Assembly (NCBI GenBank): GCA_022360055.1
Contig: JAKSDO010000047.1
Coordinates: forward strand, 1 to 64,000
Reading direction: 5' to 3'
Length of the DNA stretch: 64,000 nucleotides
Origin: Cytophagales bacterium
Lineage (GTDB): Bacteria; Bacteroidota; Bacteroidia; Cytophagales; Cyclobacteriaceae
Under the pieces are notes generated by a model that searched no databases, was not told the origin of the DNA, and saw nothing but the letters and a program-made list of their open reading frames with translations. Positions 38,301-46,158 of the stretch are shown one piece after another (position 1 is the stretch's first letter; every line of letters begins with the position of its first letter). The translations under genes were made by a program, and so were the position numbers.

Positions 38301-39121
38301 TGTACGGCGGCGGAAGTCTGACACTTCAGCTCACTCCCTGGTTGCAGGCCACCGCAGGCGTGCAGTTCTTACCCAACGGCGAGATAGAGGTTACGGGGAG
38401 AATAGCGCTTCCCAGTACCGTAGATGTTTTTGACCGAAGGGAGTTCAGACGCAATTTGTTTACAGTACCGACAATTGAAATTCCGCTGTTTGCAATTCCC
38501 CTCGGCCCCAGAAGTCTCGGGCTGGTGGCGCAGATAAGCGGAGGCCTGGATTTCTCTGCCGGGTTCGGACCCGGTCAGTTGCGGGATGTATCCGCCGAAG
38601 TTACTTACAACCCCGACCGGGAAGATGAGACCGTTATAAGCGGGCACGGAGCATTTGCAATTCCGGCAGATGCCGGATTAACACTGCGCGGGGATTTGGG
38701 ATTGGGTCTAAGCATTGCCATCGCCAGCCTTTCCGGCGGAATTGAACTGGCCGGCACCCTGGGTCTTGAAGGCGAAGCAGCGGCCGAAGTCGACCTGTCC
38801 TGGAGCCCTCAAACCGGAATTGTTCTCGATGCCGAAGGGCGTATCATGGTGAACCCCAAATTTACTTTCGACGTAAACGCTTTTGCCAGGGCGAGCCTGG
38901 GAATCGGGTGGTTCTCAATTTCAGAAACCTGGAGGTACAATCTGGTCTCGTTCAGTTGGGGGCCGGACATTCAATTTGGGATCGTATTCCCCATTCACTA
39001 CCAGGAAGACCGGCCGTTTGACATCTCATTTGAAGATCTTGAGGTGATATACCCCGACCTGGATGTGGTGGACATGGCAAAGGACCTGGCCCGCGATCTA
39101 AAAGACGACATATTTGACTAA
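35315..39121 (+). CDS. eCIS core-domain (DUF4157) protein with HNH-like nuclease motif and beta-rich C-terminus; candidate effector
   Basis: A 1268-aa protein. An N-terminal eCIS motif (FIQPKLQIGKSGDLYEIEAD) leads to an acidic linker. The DUF4157 domain follows (about 195-275; SPLPKEARSQMESGFGRDFS, GNDIYFNEGKFDT) with HELTH at 267-271. Residues about 383-460 contain FDVDHFVEL (D418, H421) and IGNYWLLDSNSNQTSG (439-454), matching DUF1524/HNH beta-beta-alpha-metal nucleases. From about 700 to the end there are repeated beta-strand units (DIPGIERGNMTVNYGDDG, DIPGVTSSLAVTYENGA). DUF4157 is known as a marker of eCIS cargo. The nuclease activity is inferred. No signal peptide and no adjacent immunity gene are visible. 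Confidence 0.75.
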   Translation: MFKSRTINSANAKPGHTSLFQNEPDEGAFIQPKLQIGKSGDLYEIEADRVADAVVSLSKDRPPSFFKPWPEIQKQPEEVQNQEENEREIQQRRAQESISPLVQEQPGEEIEQVQNREFSEQTNGEIGRISRSVDLQTQEEDVREKEDDETEDDAPENDIIQPNARSEAPEDPRVRSVSGRLQHSHGSIESQLDRSKGHGSPLPKEARSQMESGFGRDFSGVKIHTDSQAVQMNRTLGAQAFTHGNDIYFNEGKFDTASDEGQHLLAHELTHTIQQGASIRPKVIQKADETDPDDLPEFPMSSSKYNLETAPPRIFIASLPVPPIKDDPSKIPGEQLFKANNFSRKDDNDPAQILKWQGESDNSAIKTKLESHGFIGNHSYAIRHRRKADTLRIGDSRILSRRLLIPYWNDNNEYTEFDVDHFVELQTAGWPRQTWGNNIGNYWLLDSNSNQTSGRKLDTSIKNTVADQVKQDQESTNALKSLNIDVIRLGNNQDIFNAIKNRFDIYFNRLTGDSNLEVGSSHSWERNKILTGNHIDTLMQGRANNPSGRESKEIKVYDLQDAQPQASKPFNNHDENVNAETLGSSSLIRIFRDAFGAAPFNIPWDQEENEINLSSGGSTFVNLSRGIKGIVSPTFIRFDRASQNPEAGHLLVNLKQLGGAVKLEVRQGLRWPIHRVPGAQYAGYLELTDLMEAINNAQPNVNVFSPADVQAIYFDPDKGIIATGDIASNLPIFNDLDLQYEIEEDDFKIFKIFSFGDFNVPSPFEISEVSLILSVGTGSGIGVEGRVNFGIDRLGEGFIGAAASTSGGFELEGAFNFDSNLFDPAEINVEYKENTWTIGGEIGIPEGKVRGIRHAVITASYSGGNFTATGEATLDIPGIERGNMTVNYGDDGFSISGNFNLSPDVPGIRGGHVEAHVSKREGAESYDVFVSGTAQPDIPGVTSSLAVTYENGALTIEGNASYSRGMLSGSVNVGATNRTIGGDGQPTGAPDDTMRVYGGGSLTLQLTPWLQATAGVQFLPNGEIEVTGRIALPSTVDVFDRREFRRNLFTVPTIEIPLFAIPLGPRSLGLVAQISGGLDFSAGFGPGQLRDVSAEVTYNPDREDETVISGHGAFAIPADAGLTLRGDLGLGLSIAIASLSGGIELAGTLGLEGEAAAEVDLSWSPQTGIVLDAEGRIMVNPKFTFDVNAFARASLGIGWFSISETWRYNLVSFSWGPDIQFGIVFPIHYQEDRPFDISFEDLEVIYPDLDVVDMAKDLARDLKDDIFD

Positions 39122-39130
39122 AACAACCGT

Positions 39131-40018
39131 ATGAAAACGACAACAGAAAGGAACAACAAAGGTGTTGAACACCTCCTGAAAAAGGAGTTCTCCAAAGCAG
39201 AAGCCGAATTTACCGCTTCCCTCGAAATGGATTCGACAAATTCTACGGCTTTGAACAATATGGGCTTATTGCACCATCAAAAGCGCAATTATGAAAAAGC
39301 GGCGGATTTGTTTGAAAAAGCCATAGCCATTACCAAAAAAGACACCTATTACTTAAATCTCGGAAATGCACTTACCTTCCTGAAAAAGTACGGGGAAGCC
39401 GAATTTAATTATATGGAATGTCTGAAAATAAACGGGCAAAACGAAAACGCAAAAATCAGCCTGGCCAAGTTATATGAATCGACCGGCAAACCCGAGCTGG
39501 CGACTAAAATCTGGGAAGAGCTCACAACTTCTTCGGCCAGGGGTCTCTACAAGGCGGAGCTGGCCAGGAACTATATGGCTACCGGGAATTTTGAGCGCGC
39601 GCTATCGGTATTATCCTATTTAAACTCCGTCAGGGAGGACGCACTAAATCTTTGTTACACCGGAGTGTGCGAATTCAATTTAAAGAATTACGGATTGGCG
39701 GAATCTGCTTTTAAGAAATCCCTGGCCATCGAGCCCGACAATGATAAAACCAGGCACTACCTTGCGATAAATCATCTGTCAAAAGGCGACTATGACAGCG
39801 CGATCAGGGAACTGAATTCATTGATTCGAATGCATCCCGAAAACAGCAAGGTGAAACTGGATAAAGCGACGATCCTGCTCAACCTCGGAAGGTACGGCGA
39901 AGCATCAGATCTCATAAAAGCCGTTCTCAGCGCAGACCCGGAAAACAAAAAAGCAATCCGCTATCAAAAAGTGGTGAGGGACCTTTTGAAAGACGCCCCG
40001 GATGAGCATGGCAAATGA
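39131..40018 (+). CDS. TPR-repeat protein of the eCIS operon
   Basis: A 295-aa protein made of about seven tetratricopeptide repeats from residue 8 onward (ALNNMGLLHHQKRNYEKAAD, AESAFKKSLAIEPDNDKTRH, AIRELNSLIRMHPENSKVKL). No signal peptide is present, so it is cytoplasmic. It lies between the candidate effector (9 bp upstream) and the AAA+ ATPase (59 bp downstream), which suggests an assembly or cargo-loading chaperone. No equivalent exists in Afp or PVC. The role is inferred from position and fold. Confidence 0.85.
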   Translation: MKTTTERNNKGVEHLLKKEFSKAEAEFTASLEMDSTNSTALNNMGLLHHQKRNYEKAADLFEKAIAITKKDTYYLNLGNALTFLKKYGEAEFNYMECLKINGQNENAKISLAKLYESTGKPELATKIWEELTTSSARGLYKAELARNYMATGNFERALSVLSYLNSVREDALNLCYTGVCEFNLKNYGLAESAFKKSLAIEPDNDKTRHYLAINHLSKGDYDSAIRELNSLIRMHPENSKVKLDKATILLNLGRYGEASDLIKAVLSADPENKKAIRYQKVVRDLLKDAPDEHGK

Positions 40019-40077
40019 TGTATATAACCCTTCAATTCGGGAGAAAGTGATTCCAACTCGAATCCCGCGCACAAAGC

Positions 40078-41409
40078 ATGGATAAATCAACGAAAAAAGA
40101 AAACACAGATCATATACTCACTTACCTGACCGGGGTAATCGAATACCGGCTTAATGCGGAGTTTAACGGAGCAAAAACCCGTCCGCCGAAAGCCAGTCAA
40201 ATTAGCGGACCCCATATGTCAAAATTTATTGCGGACAACAAATTAACAGATGCTGAAGTCATTGTGTTGCTCTTATCGCTCGTTCCGCACCTCTCGCCAA
40301 ACTTCTTTAATTCGATCATCTCAAGATATTTACCCAATGGCGGAGAATTTCCCGAATTTGGCGGTGTAAAAGGCAAGAATCATCGCGGCATCATCCCTAC
40401 CGGAGAAACTGTCCTCTATATTCTTGCGGGAACCGATGTCGAACGCCGTCTTGAATTCCTAAACCTGTTTAATGAAGAGCATAAATTCGCAAAAAAGGGC
40501 ATTCTGTCTCTCGGCAAGGTGCCTGACGGAGAACCCAAAATGAGCGGCCCTTTAATCCTGGATGAAGAATATGTGCAACTATTGACGACCGGCCGGGTCC
40601 TGAGGCCAAAAATGTCCGGCGACTTTCCGGCAAATCGAATCGAAACCGAACTTGAATGGGGCGATTTAATACTGAACGAAAAAACGCTGAATCATGTAAA
40701 AGAAATCGGGACCTGGATCAATTATAACGACGTCCTGCTCTACGGCTGGAACATGAAAAGCCGGATCAGACCCGGCTTCCGTGTGATGTTTTTCGGACCG
40801 CCCGGAACCGGAAAGACACTTACGGCCAACCTGCTGGGGAAATACACACATAAAGATGTATATCGAATTGACTTATCGCTGGTCGTATCCAAATATATCG
40901 GTGAAACGGAAAAGAACCTTTCAAAACTGTTTGATAAAGCCCAAAACAAGGACTGGATTTTGTTTTTCGACGAAGCGGACGCAATTTTTGGCAAACGAAC
41001 CCATGTAAGAGATGCGCACGACAAATATGCCAACCAGGAGGTTTCCTACCTGTTACAGCGGATAGAATCACATCCGGGCTTAGTCATATTGGCTTCCAAT
41101 TTTAAAAGCAACATCGACCCTGCATTCACCAGGAGATTCCAGTCGATCGTCGAATTCGAAGCGCCGACCTTTAAAGAAAGATTGATCTTGTGGCAAAAGA
41201 ACTTACCCAAAAATATCGGACTGCAACCGGCTATTTCCCTGGAGTCGATCGCCAGAAAGTATCCCTTAACAGGGGCAAACATTGTAAATGTCATTCACTT
41301 TGCCTGCCTTAAGACCCTTGCCGAGAAAAACGAAGAGATCCGGCTTTCGTACATCTTGGAGGGCATCAAAAAAGAGTACCTCAAAGAAGGCAAAACAATA
41401 AATATATGA
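40078..41409 (+). CDS. AAA+ ATPase of the injection system (Afp15/Pvc15-like)
   Basis: A 443-aa protein with a helical N-terminal region and one C-terminal AAA+ module. Walker A is GPPGTGKT (240-247). Walker B is ILFFDEADAIFG (about 293-304). Sensor-1 and Arg-finger features are VILASNFKSNIDPAFTRRFQ. Afp15/Pvc15 ATPases are required for assembly or release of functional particles. It is the last gene of the + strand operon and converges on the PAS-LuxR gene across 50 bp, where no clear terminator hairpin is visible. Confidence 0.92.
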   Translation: MDKSTKKENTDHILTYLTGVIEYRLNAEFNGAKTRPPKASQISGPHMSKFIADNKLTDAEVIVLLLSLVPHLSPNFFNSIISRYLPNGGEFPEFGGVKGKNHRGIIPTGETVLYILAGTDVERRLEFLNLFNEEHKFAKKGILSLGKVPDGEPKMSGPLILDEEYVQLLTTGRVLRPKMSGDFPANRIETELEWGDLILNEKTLNHVKEIGTWINYNDVLLYGWNMKSRIRPGFRVMFFGPPGTGKTLTANLLGKYTHKDVYRIDLSLVVSKYIGETEKNLSKLFDKAQNKDWILFFDEADAIFGKRTHVRDAHDKYANQEVSYLLQRIESHPGLVILASNFKSNIDPAFTRRFQSIVEFEAPTFKERLILWQKNLPKNIGLQPAISLESIARKYPLTGANIVNVIHFACLKTLAEKNEEIRLSYILEGIKKEYLKEGKTINI

Positions 41410-41459
41410 ACGCTCTGCTGTTCGCAGAAGCACGGCGATGTTACCTGTTCGGGTTCCGC

Positions 41460-42263
41460 TCAGATCAGTAAGAACCTGGTCGCCTTTTTTATGAGCTCTG
41501 CCGTATTGCGAACTTTAAGCTTCGATATCAGGTTTTTGCGATGGGTTATTACCGTACTGTCGCTGATATTCAGTCGGGATGCAATTTCTTTTGTAACCAT
41601 TCCATTGCTGATTAACTCGAGAATTTCAGATTCGCGGGGAGAAATATGGCTTACTACCAAATCCGAAAATTGAGAGGTTGAATTTCGATATTTCCAGAAC
41701 GGATTCCCGGATTCCGGATGGTTATTTTTCGAACGCGCATCTTTATGGTCTCCGGCGCGTTCGGAGACGATGACGCCGATTTTGTCTGCCGTACGGTTAA
41801 GTTTATTCCAATATCCGTTTGAAAACACCATTAGATTTTTCCAGTATCCCCGAATATGCCTTGCCCTGCATCTTACCTGGGAATATCGCCGAAAATTTGC
41901 ATTTTTTTCGGAATCCTTTTTATCCGGATCCCTTAAGCAACTTAGTATTACCTCCTGGTCCCGCTCATGTATAATCTTTGAGGTGAAATTTCCATTGTTG
42001 AGAATATTCTGCTCATGATAACCGAGAATTTTTTTGAATGATTTGCTGACGTGTGTAAATCGCCGCTCGTCGCAACAGTAATTATAACCGATGATATGAT
42101 CGGATTGATCGAATCTGGTGATGAACAATTTCGGATCATTGTCGCAATTGTCAAAAAACAATCTCAACAATTCCTCTATAAATAAGTATTGCATTTGGTC
42201 GGTTGTTTGGTCCCGGTTGATAAAATAAAAACGATAGTTAATATTTCCCCTATAATGTAACAT
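41460..42263 (-). CDS. PAS-LuxR type transcriptional regulator
   Basis: A 267-aa protein. An N-terminal PAS-like region (IIGYNYCCDERRFTHVSKSF, KKILGYHEQNI, about 55-155) is followed by a LuxR-type helix-turn-helix (SPRESEILELISNGMVTKEI, ASRLNISDSTVITHRKNLIS, about 205-262). There is no receiver domain, so it probably senses a ligand or redox state or works constitutively rather than by phosphorylation. It is convergent with the eCIS ATPase gene and so is a plausible local regulator, but proximity is the only evidence. An internal Met at 42194 is an alternative start. Confidence 0.85.
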   Translation of the reverse strand: MLHYRGNINYRFYFINRDQTTDQMQYLFIEELLRLFFDNCDNDPKLFITRFDQSDHIIGYNYCCDERRFTHVSKSFKKILGYHEQNILNNGNFTSKIIHERDQEVILSCLRDPDKKDSEKNANFRRYSQVRCRARHIRGYWKNLMVFSNGYWNKLNRTADKIGVIVSERAGDHKDARSKNNHPESGNPFWKYRNSTSQFSDLVVSHISPRESEILELISNGMVTKEIASRLNISDSTVITHRKNLISKLKVRNTAELIKKATRFLLI

Positions 42264-42611
42264 TAATTTTTATATATTCATACACCAAGACGCACATTTT
42301 CTTCATTAAACTTCAAAAGCACTTTCCGCACATTGTATCCATGCCCTTGCCTGTCAGGGAATGATATGGAAAAGTCGCGGAAGTAACTTCCGCTCTAGTG
42401 TTGGGGAAAAAACCGATGGATCCCGATTAATCCATGAGCACATATCAATTCAGCACATATCATCAAATTAATTAAATATTAACTCATAATTATAACACAG
42501 GATCGCTTCAGGGGAATGGATAAAACCAGCGCGTGCAAAGGAATACTGGACACTTCCAACGGCCAGTTGGTCCGGGACATTTCGTCGCATATGAAGCGTT
42601 TACGATCCGAT
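42264..42611. other. 348-bp intergenic region upstream of the PAS-LuxR gene
   Basis: It holds the probable promoter of the PAS-LuxR gene and the 3' end of the phosphoesterase locus. The 7-bp-stem palindrome at 42377-42393 is listed separately. AT-rich sequence at 42460-42500 would suit a promoter on the - strand. Nothing in it looks like a supported gene. Confidence 0.5.
42377..42393. repeat. perfect palindrome GCGGAAG-TAA-CTTCCGC
   Basis: A 17-bp perfect hairpin with 7-bp arms and a TAA loop. There is no T-tract on either side, so it is not a standard terminator. Its GC-rich arms stand out from the surrounding AT-rich DNA, as with REP-like elements or regulator operators. No second copy was noticed in the window. 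Confidence 0.6.
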
Positions 42612-43481
42612 CTAGCGACCGGTATTCAGCTTAAGCCTTACCATCACCGGGAAATGGTCCGACGGGAATTTTCCGTGATAAGTATCCGTAAGGACTCCCC
42701 ATTTTTCGACCTGAAATTGTTTTGTCACAAATACATGGTCGATAATGCTCTTGCTTTCCGTTCGACGGCCAAACCCATTAAAGGAACCGTTTACGGCATA
42801 CGGATCTTCTGCCAGTACGTAGGCATCCCGGAATAACTCCGAATTTGCAATGTTTTTGTACCACTCGCTGTCGTGATCCCCATTCAGGTCCCCCATAACT
42901 ATTACCGGCGCTTCTCCGGCAATTTCCTTCACGCGTTTCAGAATAAGTTTACCGCTCTCTTTCCTTGCATTTATGCCCTGATGATCAAAATGGGCATTGA
43001 AGACATAAAACTGATTTTTAAATTCAGAATCTTCAAATTTTGCCCAGGAGCACAACCGGTTGCAGCAGGTGGCATCCCAGCCTTTTGAGGGTCTGTCCGG
43101 TGTTTCGGACAACCAAAAGTCGCCCTTATCTATCACTCTAAATCGTCTGGAATCATAAAAGATCGCAGCGTGCTCGCCGGCCTGATCTCCATCATCTCTA
43201 CCTACTCCAACATAGTTATGGTTTGGCAACCAGTCGGATAGATCTTCGAGCTGATGCAACAAACATTCCTGGGTGCCAAATATTTCAAATTCATGAAAAC
43301 GTATCTGAGCGGCGGCAACCTGTCCGCGCCTGGCCCAATCTTCTCCCTTAGCCGAGTCAAGCTTATGATTCTTTTCGATGCTGTACCTTAAGTTATAAGT
43401 TGCCACGGTCAGGTGCTGTGCGTGTGTTCCGATTGCCATACAGAATAAAGCCATAAAAAAAATACGGATAATGATTTTCAT
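42612..43481 (-). CDS. secreted endonuclease/exonuclease/phosphatase (EEP) family protein, third copy
   Basis: A 289-aa protein from the chosen start at 43481, giving the signal peptide MKIIIRIFFMALFCMAIGTH; an upstream ATG at 43493 is possible. EEP fold motifs are present in order: VATYNLRYS, FGTQECLL (metal-binding Glu), FNAHFDHQG, VMGDLNGD and catalytic SDHFPVMV. Such enzymes hydrolyse phosphodiester or phosphomonoester bonds in nucleic acids, inositol phosphates or phospholipids, and the export signal points to an external substrate. It is the last gene of the - strand locus, 32 bp after the GH95-like gene. Confidence 0.87.
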   Translation of the reverse strand: MKIIIRIFFMALFCMAIGTHAQHLTVATYNLRYSIEKNHKLDSAKGEDWARRGQVAAAQIRFHEFEIFGTQECLLHQLEDLSDWLPNHNYVGVGRDDGDQAGEHAAIFYDSRRFRVIDKGDFWLSETPDRPSKGWDATCCNRLCSWAKFEDSEFKNQFYVFNAHFDHQGINARKESGKLILKRVKEIAGEAPVIVMGDLNGDHDSEWYKNIANSELFRDAYVLAEDPYAVNGSFNGFGRRTESKSIIDHVFVTKQFQVEKWGVLTDTYHGKFPSDHFPVMVRLKLNTGR

Positions 43482-43513
43482 ACCTGCGATCATGTTAAAA
43501 GCCAGTTTAGGAG

Positions 43514-45862
43514 TTATGAATGATTCCGGATAACAATCTTATCTCCCTTTTGCACGTTGAATTTAAGGAGATTACCCTGGATCTCATAAGGGGAATTTGC
43601 TTTGAATTTCTCGTCGGCAAAAGGATTGGACAACCGCAATTCTCCATCTGATCCGGAAGTTATATTGACTTCCGACACCTCACCTTCTTTCATTTCAGCA
43701 GAGACAAGTGAGGCGCCATAGGTTCTTAAATTGTTAAACTTTACATTTTTCCAGTCGGAAGGTATTGCCGGAAACAATCTGATTACTCCGGTATGACTTT
43801 GAATGAGCATTTCCTGGATCCCCGAGGCAAAAGCAAAGTTTCCCTCCAGCGTAAAAGGACGATAATGCATGGTCGAATGGCCCGCCTTGCATTGGTCGCC
43901 ATTGACATGAAACGAGTTTTTGAGACAAAAACACTCGGCAAATATTCGCAGCACCCTGGCAGCGTTATCACCGTCAAACGCCCTGGCATAAAGATTGCCT
44001 TGCCAACTGAATGAATAGCCCACCCAATAATCAGATCCCTGCCTTTCCAGGTTTTTAAGTGTATTGGCGATGATCTCCTTTTCCGTTTCGCCTTTTGAAA
44101 TATCGACCAGGCCGAGCGGATGATAAGCCATTAAATGTGAGAAATGCCTGTGTGATTCATCGTAAGGGAACTTTGGGGCAAACATAAATCCATCTTCCGG
44201 ATCTACGGCCAGATCCGGCCATTCCGACAATATTTCAAGCCATCTTTCCGCTTCGTCTTCCAGTCCGAGCTCACGGGCCATTTCGGCAGCTTTTTCATAT
44301 GTCCAGCGGATCAGGGCCAAATCAAAATTGGTAGTTTCTTCAAACCAGGCCCTGGCGGAATTATCGTATATCTCCGGGCTGGAGCTCATCAAAAGTTTGC
44401 GCGCGCCGTTCGCGGGCCTGACACTTATTTCATCCAGAAATACGGCTACGTCCTTTATCCAGGGATAAGCCCGGTCCTTCAGGAATTCACGGTCCATCGA
44501 ATAGCGCCAATGCAAATAAAAGTGATGGCTCAGCCACGCTCCCACCGTTTGCCCCATGGAATACTGAATCCAGCCTCCCATGGGTTCGCCCTCCAGCGTG
44601 GTGACCCCGGGGACGTTCATTCCGTTCACTCCAAAATACTGTCCGGTGTATTTCTTAAAGGTGTCGCGGTACTTCCATAGCCAGTTCAGAAACCCCGCTT
44701 CCAGATCGAGGTAATTTCCCGTATAGGCGGGCCAATAGCTCAATTGTGTGTTAAGATCGTGATGAAAGTCCCCCTTCCAGGGGGGCAATTTACCATGGTC
44801 GGCCGTCCAGACCGATTGAAGGGCTATCGGGGGTGCATCCTTGCGCGCAGCCGATCCGAATTTGTACATTTCCAGGTAATATTGCTTTTGCAGCAATTCA
44901 TCCGGAATCTCTACGGACGATTTATTCCAGTAGTCTGCCCACCATGTCTTATGGGCGCTGAGCGATGCTTTGTACCCTTCCTCAACGATTTTCCGCACAA
45001 CTTCATCCGCACTCGGAGCGGCAGCCCATCCTTTGTTCCTGGACGATACGGACCAGCAGCCAGTCAGCGTATTTCCCTCAATATTCCATTGCGAATGAAT
45101 CTGATAGGAAAAATCGCCCCAGCCCGGCTGGTCGTAGGTCAGGGTGTTGTCCTTTTTGATGACTTCCCCCTGGGGATATCCAAGCTGATTAAGATCATTT
45201 TTCGACTGGCTCGTATATCCCTCTTCATTCGGTCGATTATATGCCGGAGAAACGAGCTCCATCTTCAGGGCTTCGGACAGGTTTTCAAATTTGTACCACC
45301 CGGCCGGTTTTTCAGCATGCACAAATGTGGTCAGTCTCGTGCTGTTTTCCCATTCGATGGTACAGGTCGCCGTTTCCGGATTCAGGCTAACGGATTTGAT
45401 TTTTCCCAGCGCTTCGACATCAAATTCAAGGGCACCTGCCGGAATTTTTGAAGGCGCCGCCAGCTTGTTGTACGGCACGTCAAAGGCGCTCTGAACCTTA
45501 TCGTATTTGTCTGCCTTCCAATGCTCGTAAACATCCCGAAACTTCCATTTCTCAAAATCGATATTTTCCATAGGCCTCAAATCCCACAAATCCGCACGGT
45601 CCAGGGAAAACCTCAGTTTCCCATTTTTCTCCCATACCAGGCACCCCACCATGCCATTACCGAGCGGAACAGCTTCATCCCAGACGGTTGCCAATGCTGT
45701 GAATTCAAGGTTTTCCCCATTGAAGTCTTGCCGGTCCGTCACTTCGGAAGAGCAGGCAAAAAATACAGCAACAATTGTGGAGAAAAGAAACGGCCGAACC
45801 CCTTGCCCGGCCATTCCGGACAGGTCTTGTCGGGAATTAAAGTTTAAAAAGCGCATCGTCAT
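43514..45862 (-). CDS. GH95-like glycoside hydrolase, lipoprotein
   Basis: A 782-aa protein. A signal region precedes AVFFACSS (lipobox Cys about 37). The N-terminal domain shows VWDEAVPLGNGMVGCLVWE and LRFSLDRADLWDLRP. The (alpha/alpha)6 domain has HHDLNTQLSYWPAYTGNYLD and MGQTVGAWLSHHFYLHWRYS. The C-terminus reads LEGNFAFASGIQEMLIQSHT, a hallmark of GH95 (alpha-L-fucosidase/alpha-L-galactosidase). In characterised GH95 enzymes two Asn residues help activate the nucleophilic water. Here the equivalent stretch appears to be D-L-N, so specificity or mechanism may differ. ATG at 45856 is an equally good start. Confidence 0.78.
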   Translation of the reverse strand: MTMRFLNFNSRQDLSGMAGQGVRPFLFSTIVAVFFACSSEVTDRQDFNGENLEFTALATVWDEAVPLGNGMVGCLVWEKNGKLRFSLDRADLWDLRPMENIDFEKWKFRDVYEHWKADKYDKVQSAFDVPYNKLAAPSKIPAGALEFDVEALGKIKSVSLNPETATCTIEWENSTRLTTFVHAEKPAGWYKFENLSEALKMELVSPAYNRPNEEGYTSQSKNDLNQLGYPQGEVIKKDNTLTYDQPGWGDFSYQIHSQWNIEGNTLTGCWSVSSRNKGWAAAPSADEVVRKIVEEGYKASLSAHKTWWADYWNKSSVEIPDELLQKQYYLEMYKFGSAARKDAPPIALQSVWTADHGKLPPWKGDFHHDLNTQLSYWPAYTGNYLDLEAGFLNWLWKYRDTFKKYTGQYFGVNGMNVPGVTTLEGEPMGGWIQYSMGQTVGAWLSHHFYLHWRYSMDREFLKDRAYPWIKDVAVFLDEISVRPANGARKLLMSSSPEIYDNSARAWFEETTNFDLALIRWTYEKAAEMARELGLEDEAERWLEILSEWPDLAVDPEDGFMFAPKFPYDESHRHFSHLMAYHPLGLVDISKGETEKEIIANTLKNLERQGSDYWVGYSFSWQGNLYARAFDGDNAARVLRIFAECFCLKNSFHVNGDQCKAGHSTMHYRPFTLEGNFAFASGIQEMLIQSHTGVIRLFPAIPSDWKNVKFNNLRTYGASLVSAEMKEGEVSEVNITSGSDGELRLSNPFADEKFKANSPYEIQGNLLKFNVQKGDKIVIRNHS

Positions 45863-46158
45863 ATTCCGTTTTTGTTTTCAATATAATACCATATTCCGAT
45901 CTAAGTTCAACTTATTTCATTATAATTTTATTCGATAACATCGCAATTGATCTTATTTCTTCCAATCAAAAGCGGACAAGCCCTATGATCTCAGCATGTC
46001 CAACGTGTTTGGAGGCGCCTTGGATTTAATATTCGAGCTCACCCATGATCTGTTTTCCAGGTTCATCCGACCTTATATATGAAAGTCAACCGGACGCACC
46101 ATGGACAATAGCCCAAATCTTTTTCACGAATGCAACGACTTATGGCGAGCGAAGATGA
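45863..46158. other. 296-bp gap between LamG-EEP and GH95-like genes
   Basis: It is longer than other gaps in this gene block and may hold an internal promoter on the - strand. Only very short open frames are present, for example a 28-codon one on + at 45996-46082, with no support. No strong hairpin was seen. Confidence 0.4.

Noticed and set aside
16196-41409. Prophage or type VI secretion system
   Set aside because: No capsid, terminase, portal, integrase, TssJLM or ClpV. Cap, DUF5908, tape-measure and AAA+ families together define an eCIS.
42516-42836. 106-aa + strand frame
   Set aside because: Most of it is antisense to the well-supported EEP gene and its 5' part lies in a non-coding region.
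45996-46082. 28-codon frame between LamG-EEP and GH95-like genes
   Set aside because: Too short, opposite to the operon direction, and no initiation signal.
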